DNA of 64,000 bases from Cavia porcellus (taxonomy: Eukaryota > Chordata > Mammalia > Rodentia > Caviidae): contig NW_026947493.1 of NCBI RefSeq assembly GCF_034190915.1, positions 46,332,501 through 46,396,500 on the forward strand, in the 5' to 3' direction. The notes below the pieces were generated by a model. That model saw nothing but the letters and a program-made list of their open reading frames with translations. It did no database searches and was not told the origin of the DNA. A program made the position numbers and the translations under genes. This document shows positions 58,111-64,000 of the stretch, in pieces; within the stretch, counting starts at the first letter, position 1, and every line of letters starts with the position of its first letter.

Positions 58111-59265
58111 GGTCCTGTAAATCTACTCAAGATGAGTAAGGTGGACAGGGCAGTCGCTAAAGGAAAGAGCAATAAGCATGAGGGACTGTGAGCACTGAGA
58201 GACCAGCGGCCAAGAAGATGGGCAGCAGAGACCAGCAACCGGCAGCACTGACTAATGATGTCCAGCACACGCCAGTGTCAAATGGTGGCAGTGACCAGCC
58301 GTCAGCAGAGTCAAGACTGCAGTGTCAGCCACCAGCGTCCAGCATAGCCATCGTGGAAGGTGGCATCAAGGCCCCCTTTGCTGATCCATGATTTTCACCT
58401 GGCCTGAGCAAAAGAACCCTCAGCCACCCTGCAACACCTCGGGGTCCCCGTCTTCGTGACACAGCTTCAGGAGAGTGCACCCACTCCCCCTGGAGCCCTG
58501 TGTCACCTCTGGCCACTCTGCCGAGGGCCAGGGGTCAGGTTTTGCTTTCCTGCCTTTCTCTTGGTTCACACCTCTGTGCTTCCATGTTCAGGAGCTATAA
58601 TGTGCTCGCAGTAGTATTTTTTTCAGTTACTCATCTGGTTTTCCTCTTTTCAACCACCACCTTGTGATATCAGATTTCACCTTCAGCAGGTCTGTAAACA
58701 GGCCTGTTGTCCTACTGACAGAGGAGGCAAAAGCTGCTGCTTGAAATGGCCACCAGGGACCCTCTTGTCACAAGCCCCCATCTGGTGTCACCCTCATTGT
58801 ATCGTAGGCGTCTTGCCCAGCCTCACTGTAGATGCTAACGTGGTGGCTTCTGGGCTGTTGCCAGGGTGTTTTACATAGGCTGAGTTAGACCTGTCCTGCA
58901 GGGCCATCAACTTTTGGACCTCCGTCCTCTTGCCAGCCCTGCCCCTGTCAGAAGCTGCCTCCACCCCTGGACAGCATCTTGGAACCTCACTTTTGATCTC
59001 TCAGAGCTCTGCTTGCCAGACAAAGTTCCCAGCCAGCAGCAGTATTTTGAGTTTGCTTCCCCTATTCACTCTTGAATTCTGCCAAGGCATGGAAAGCGAG
59101 AGCTCAGAGTTGCATTTCCCAGGACGTGTCCACTGGGACGGTCTCTCTGTTCTCTCTACAGGGAACCTTCTGTGGCTAAGCTGCCTCAGAGCAGCCCTGG
59201 CCCAGTCTGGAAGGCAGGGACTGTGACCCTTTGGGATGGTCTTGGATGTGGCACTCACTCTTATC
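58110..59265. other. SINE-free stretch downstream of the LTR-like promoter
   Basis: The first ~250 bases show loose repetition of CAGC/ACCAGC words (58196-58350). No coding product is recognised. Confidence 0.4.
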
Positions 59266-59281
59266 AAGAGTGAGCAGCCCT

Positions 59282-59382
59282 GGGGCTGGGGATTTAGCTC
59301 AGTGGCATAAGCACCTGCCTTGCAAGCAGGTGGTCATGAGTTCGATCCCTGGTACCAATAAAAATGAAAAAGACAATAAAAA
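59282..59382 (+). mobile_element. ID-like SINE
   Basis: Near-consensus full copy. TSD of 16 bp (AAGAGTGAGCAGCCCT and AAGAGTAAGCAGCCTT) at 59266-59281 and 59383-59398 with two mismatches. Confidence 0.93.
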
Positions 59383-59727
59383 AAGAGTAAGCAGCCTTAC
59401 CTGCCAAACACCGCTGAAGGGTTTGCTGGTCTCCCAGGCCCGAGGGCTCTGGGCCTTTGTCTCAGCTGGACAAAATCTCTCGAGTGCAAAGCTTCACAGC
59501 TGCCTCCAAATGTGGTCCCAGAGAGGAAGCAGAACGTGATCCTTTATCAGGAATCTTCCCTTCAACTCTGAGCCTGGGGTCTGCCCCTTTAGAAATAGGT
59601 TCCATGAAACCAACCAATGAAAAGGAGTCATTCTGATTGTCTGTTCTCTCTCTCTTTTCCTTTTTGGTATTGAGCATTGAACCCAGGGCCTTCACACTGA
59701 GCTCCAACCCTTTCTTATTTTTATCCT

Positions 59728-59835
59728 GAGGCAGGGTCTTGCTAAGTTGCTGGGGCTGGCTTGAATTGGTAATCTCCCTGCCTCAGCCTCCCAGAGTGCT
59801 GGTATAACAAACAAATATTACCATACCCTGCTCCT
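59728..59835 (-). mobile_element. B1-like SINE
   Basis: GAGGCAGGGTCTTGCTAAGT and CAGAGTGCTGGTATAAC on plus. Confidence 0.78.
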
Positions 59836-60109
59836 ATAATATTTTATGTTTCGTTCATTTGGGGCTCTATGGCTTTGTTTTATTTAATTAATAAATGTCT
59901 TTTGTGATGGTGGGGACTGAGCCCGGGATCACATGCATGCCAAGCCCTCTGTGCACTGCCTGGTCCGTACCTCGGTCAGTGAAATAAACTCCTTCGCCGG
60001 GAAGGATGCCAGCCCCATTCCTTTCTTCCCTGTTTTCCTCCACACCTTGTCCTGCTCTACCTTCCTTAGTGACTGTCACATCCACAGGGTGTCCTTTCTG
60101 CCTTCGGTG

Positions 60110-60450
60110 GATTACCCTGCACCTGGAGAGCGGACCCCGGAGTGCCCGGCGCACGGCTGATGCGTGGAGGGGGCTCGCAGGCACCTGCCGCGGACCCGGG
60201 ACAGCGGCGCGTGGGCTGTGCTTGGCTCTGGTCTCTGGTGCGCTCCGGCTGTGTTTCGCTGTAGGCACCACTGCCTGCGGGCGAGCCGGAGAGGACTCAT
60301 CTCCGGCGTCCACTGCCTGTGAGTCCTGCGAGTCTCTGGAAGGTAAAGGGAACAGAGGGGGAGGGGGAGCCGCGGAGGCCACAAAGGAAGAAGCTGGGAC
60401 TGGGCACCAGGGACCCGCGGAGGGACGCACTCAAGGCTCGGCCTAGCCGG
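60110..60450. promoter_or_regulatory. Orphan CpG-rich segment
   Basis: CpG-rich block with no SINE insertions. Open frames of 146 and 180 codons overlap on opposite strands and resemble no protein I know. Confidence 0.4.
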
Positions 60451-60791
60451 GGCTCGGTTCCCCAGTGCCTGAGTTTAGATGACTCTGAGAGAGCAATCAG
60501 GTGGAGCCGGGGCCAGTTCCTGGCTGCTGAGCTGCCAGCGGCCTGCCCTGCACGGTGTGAGGTGTAGCAATCCGTTCACCCTGGTCGCCCGCTGCCCTCG
60601 GCTCATCTGAGTGGCGTTAGGTGGGAGGGGCGCGGGAGGCCCGGCTTTCTCCACCCCTGGCACCTGAGCCGCACAGGCAATTCCTGTTGCGATACATGTA
60701 TTCATGAGACACCAAGTCAGGCACCTTGAGTGCAAGGTGGAAAGGGTGAATCCACAGGCAGCCCTTATTTTTTAGGTAGTTGTTTCCCTGC

Positions 60792-60915
60792 TGTGGGACA
60801 AAGTCTCACTCTGTAGTTCAGGCTGGCCTTGAGTTCACTGTGTAGCTCAAGCTGGCCTTGAACTCACTATGACCCTCCTGCCCCAGTCTCCCAGGTGCTG
60901 GGATTGGCAGTTGTG
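60792..60915 (-). mobile_element. B1-like SINE between CpG islands
   Basis: GGGACAAAGTCTCACTCTGT and two successive GGCTGGCCTTGA blocks, then CAGGTGCTGGGATTGG on plus. Confidence 0.88.
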
Positions 60916-61059
60916 GCCTGGGTAGCTTCATTTGTTTTGAAGTTTAAATCCTTTTTGAATTTAACAATCTTCTTCGGAACTAAGACAGCTTTCCTCTGAG
61001 AAACCACCAGCAGGAGGTGTGTGCCCGAGGCTGCAGCGGGTGTCCTCCGCAAGGGCAGG

Positions 61060-61240
61060 TGGACGCAGGGCTAAGGGCACCAGAAGCCAAGCCCGGGTCT
61101 GAGTCTCCGGCGGCGCTGCTCCGGCGCGGAGCTCGGAGCGCCCTCTTCTGGTAGCGTCTCCGCCATCAGCCAGCGAGGCCCGGCCGGGAATGCTCCGCGG
61201 TCCTGCGCACAGCTGCCTGCTCGCTAGGATGGGAACAGGG
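61060..61240. promoter_or_regulatory. Second small CpG-rich segment
   Basis: CpG-dense (CCGGCGGCGCTGCTCCGGCG and neighbours) and about 0.6 kb from the previous island. It may be one interrupted island or a second element. Confidence 0.35.
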
Positions 61241-61659
61241 CTGCGGCTAGAGATCAGTGGCCACTCCGCAGGGCAGGCCATGAGGACTGCCGCAGAGTGA
61301 AAGGCGGGCTCTGTAAACGAGGACACACAGCAGCGGGCACCGCAAAGCTGGCTGGGCTGTGAGGGCTGCTGCCCGAGGCCTGGGCCGGGAAGACTGTCTT
61401 CATCCTGGGACCATGGACACAGAAGGCTTCCAGCTCCGAAGGCTCTGCACAGGCTGCCGTGCAAACAGCCCTGCCACTTGGCCCGTGTAACTCAGACCCT
61501 GAGCTGATTGAGCAGGTTAGGACCAATCACCAACTGCTTGTCTGATGGTGGTCTCAGAGGGTCAAAGGGAGCTGAAAAATTCCTATTGCCTGGTGGTACT
61601 GTGGTCATCATATGTTCAGATACACAAATACTTGCCATTGTGTTTATAGGTCTTTGTAA

Positions 61660-61775
61660 CATTCAGGACAGTAACCCAGGTGTGTTAATGCCACACTTTA
61701 GGAGGCTGAGGCAGGAAGATCCAAATTTGAGCTCAGCCTGGGCAACTTAGTGACTTAGTGAAACCCTGTGTCAAA
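61660..61775 (+). mobile_element. B1-like SINE
   Basis: GGAGGCTGAGGCAGGAAGAT and CAGCCTGGGCAACTTAG. Confidence 0.78.
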
Positions 61776-61834
61776 AAAGGTCTGAGGTTTGAAGGCCCTC
61801 AGTTCAGTCCTTAGTGCTGCCTAAAAAGGAAAAA

Positions 61835-62605
61835 AAGAGAAAAAAGTATGGTACTATGTTGTGTGGTTTTGCAGGCTATAGAAATAGGCTGCTCTGACTG
61901 GGTTTAGGTAAGCATACTTCACAATCTCACGCAGTAACAAAATCACCCAGCAATGTATCTCGTAGGGCTTCTCAGAACAACTTTGGTAAGTGATTCCTGA
62001 CTATGTATGGTTAACACAATGTCACCGATGTGGCGGGTCAGTGTGACGCTCCCTTTGCTGTCTGGTGATCCAGGCCCCTTCTGGACATTGCTTGAGAAAG
62101 TTAGCATGGCCCTGGAGTCAACTATAATGACTATTCTTGCTTCTGTTATCAGAATGCAAAAGTTTCTCCTTACATTTGGGAGAGAACACACTCACCAGGC
62201 ACTGCTGCATCTGCATGGACCTGCCTCTTCCTAATGTGACACAGCAGGGACGTGTGTGAAGCTCTAAACAAAGGTCAAGGGCAGGGGAATCCTCATGGTA
62301 TATGTTTGCCATGGGGCTACAAATTCTAAGTTCTTAACCACTTCCTCAGTCAGCTGAGTCTGTGTTTGAAAACTGACTTGTGTCTGGGAATTGAACAAGG
62401 ATCAGAGACTTTTACTGAGGCAACAGACTTTGGGTGAATTTGTCTTCTTCCCTTTTTTGATGATCTTAAGCACATAGCTCTCTATTGGGAAGGATGGCCC
62501 ACCTTTGTAAGCCCAGAGGGTTGAGGGCTGCAGAGTCTGCAGCGTACATCTGTCTAGATAGAGGTCCTGTGTGCTTCAGTACAGATCCAACTTTGTTAGG
62601 CACTT
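61835..62605. other. Stretch with no recognised feature
   Basis: Non-SINE sequence without exon or retrogene signals that I can see. Confidence 0.5.
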
Positions 62606-62823
62606 AAAACCTCGCAACAGGGCTGGAGGTGGGCCGGCAAAGAGCACTTGCAACATGAGGTCTTGGGTTTGTCCCCAGCATCAAAGCAAAACAAACTCTG
62701 AACATGGGCCTCCAACAGCTGAACATGTAGGAACCTTGGAGTCTCTGAAATAAATATTTCCCCTCTCAAGTGTTGTGTCACAGCAATGAAAGCTTACATG
62801 CTAGTGTTTTTTTATAAGCTTTG

Positions 62824-62931
62824 GTTTTTTTTTTTTTTGTCTTTTTCCTTTTTGTCGGTACCAGGGATCAAACTCACGACTGCCTGCTTGCAAGGCAGGT
62901 GCTTATGCCGCTGAGCTAAATCCCCAGCCCC
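62824..62931 (-). mobile_element. ID-like SINE
   Basis: Full-length reverse copy with TSD ATAAGCTTTG at 62814-62823 and 62932-62941. Confidence 0.93.
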
Positions 62932-62991
62932 ATAAGCTTTGTTTTCACGTTGTATATCATGTTTGTGGCCTCTCTTCTGCCTTACCTTTTT

Positions 62992-63092
62992 GCAACAGGG
63001 TCTCACCATGTAGCCCAGGTTGGCCTTGAATTCAGGCAGCCTTCCCAAGTGCTGGGATTATAGGTGTGCACCACCATGCCCTGCTACAGTCT
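62992..63092 (-). mobile_element. B1-like SINE
   Basis: GCAACAGGGTCTCACCATGT and CCAAGTGCTGGGATTATAGG on plus. Confidence 0.85.
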
Positions 63093-63420
63093 TTACTGTC
63101 TAACTTCTATAGTAGAATATTTTTTTAAAAAAAATGTTTATTAGTAGTTTAGATATACATAATGATCACATTCATCATAGGGAATTTGTATCTAAATGTG
63201 TGATACATCTTGATTCCTTTTTGCCCCATTCCCCTCTCCTCCATTCTTTTCCCTGTTAGAGCTTTGTTTCCATTTTATTCTCCTTTTGCTCTTTTTCCTT
63301 CTTCCTTTTCTCCTCCCTAGTTCCCCTTTCTTTTTGAACAATTTCTTCCTATTTTACAAGTAGAATGTTATGTTCTTATGTGATACCTATGTCCATATCT
63401 ATCACCTATCTATCATCTAT

Positions 63421-63530
63421 TTTTTGAGACATGGTCTATGTAGCTCAGGCTGGCCTTGAACTTGTAGTGATCCTTGTGTCTCTGCCTCCTGAGTGCTGGC
63501 ATTATAGGTGTGCACCACCACACCGGGCCT
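63421..63530 (-). mobile_element. B1-like SINE
   Basis: TTTTTGAGACATGGTCTATG and GAGTGCTGGCATTATAGG on plus. Confidence 0.88.
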
Positions 63531-63949
63531 ATACAGTTTGTTAGTTAAGTTTTGTGCTTTGCTTCTTAAAGAATTCCTTCATTATTCCAACATGAATGTA
63601 TTCTGATAAGTATACATTTCCATATATTTAGGCTCTGACTCAATTAGGATTTGCTGATTTGGCAGGGGTAGAGTAACTTGGGTGTTTTCCCCCAAACAAG
63701 GCTAAATCATCTCATTTTGTTTTTTACAAGAGTGATTTCTTCAGATTAAAGTGGAAGCTCTGATGTTTACATTTATATGGCCATCTGCCTGGATTGTATG
63801 GCTGTATTTATTCACTTATGTAAGTAGGTTGCACAGCTAATCAATGCATTATAAAATGTTTTAAGTTCCTTGTCTTTTTCTTCTCTAAAACTGCTCATCT
63901 ATTCAGGTTGGCCTTGAACTCACTTTGTAGCCGAGGCTAGCCTCAAACT

Positions 63950-64000
63950 TTTTTTTTTTTTGTCTTTTTCCTTTTTATCGGTACCGGGGATCGAACTCAC
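63950..64000 (-). mobile_element. ID-like SINE cut by the window end
   Basis: T-run, TCTTTTTCCTTTTTATCGGT and ACCGGGGATCGAACTCAC run to the last base. The 5' part lies beyond the window. Confidence 0.9.

Noticed and set aside
59888..60430. 180-codon minus-strand frame
   Set aside because: Overlaps CpG-rich sequence with equally long opposite-strand frames; low-complexity product.
63120..63350. Pyrimidine-rich AT-rich stretch resembling a LINE end
   Set aside because: Compositional resemblance only; no identifiable family motif.

Overview
This is a mammalian nuclear genomic window, almost certainly rodent. It holds one intact protein-coding gene with GT-AG introns, and most of the rest is interspersed repeats. 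The rodent call rests on three things: abundant B1-type (7SL-derived) SINEs with an internal direct duplication; a very abundant tRNA-derived ID-like SINE whose body carries tRNA-like A and B boxes; and an L1 whose 5' end is made of tandem ~173-bp monomers. The ID-like family (GGCATAAGCACCTGCC core, A-rich tail ending GGAAAAAGAC-A(n)) is not the mouse or rat ID I remember. A non-murid rodent is likely, but I cannot name the species.

The only gene I recognise is PRDM14, on the minus strand. Seven coding exons between 44221 and 30887 can be joined with consistent splice sites and phases into an uninterrupted 579-residue reading frame: proline-rich N-terminus, PR/SET domain, six zinc fingers. 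Its start region lies in a CpG island of about 3 kb (43.3-46.6 kb), which contains a candidate non-coding first exon at about 45.35-45.42 kb. A candidate poly(A) signal lies at 30306-30311.

Layout: 1-15 kb is intergenic with many SINEs, an ERVL-like LTR remnant, an unusual 180-bp inverted duplication (2730-2909 against 4231-4410), a Tigger-like DNA transposon fragment and an orphan CpG island (10.55-10.85 kb). 15.2-15.8 kb is an RPL17 processed pseudogene. 16.3-17.2 kb has a small GC/CCAAT-rich promoter-like segment and an old L1M fragment split by an ID insertion. 21.5-28 kb is a nearly full-length but decayed L1 (monomeric 5' UTR, ORF1, ORF2, 3' UTR) with several ID insertions. 30.3-46.6 kb is PRDM14 with repeat-filled introns, including a truncated copy of the same L1's 3' end. 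46.6-64 kb is intergenic, SINE-dense, with an LTR-like CCAAT/TATA promoter module (57.8-58.1 kb) and further small CpG-rich islands.

I saw no CRISPR array, no bacterial or viral operon and no evidence for a novel multi-gene system. The unusual signals are structural and regulatory: the L1 monomers, the inverted duplication, orphan promoter-like islands, and a shared 3' tail motif on two unrelated SINE families. All repeat family names come from recalled consensus features, not from a database search. SINE edges are approximate to within several bases unless a target-site duplication (TSD) is stated.
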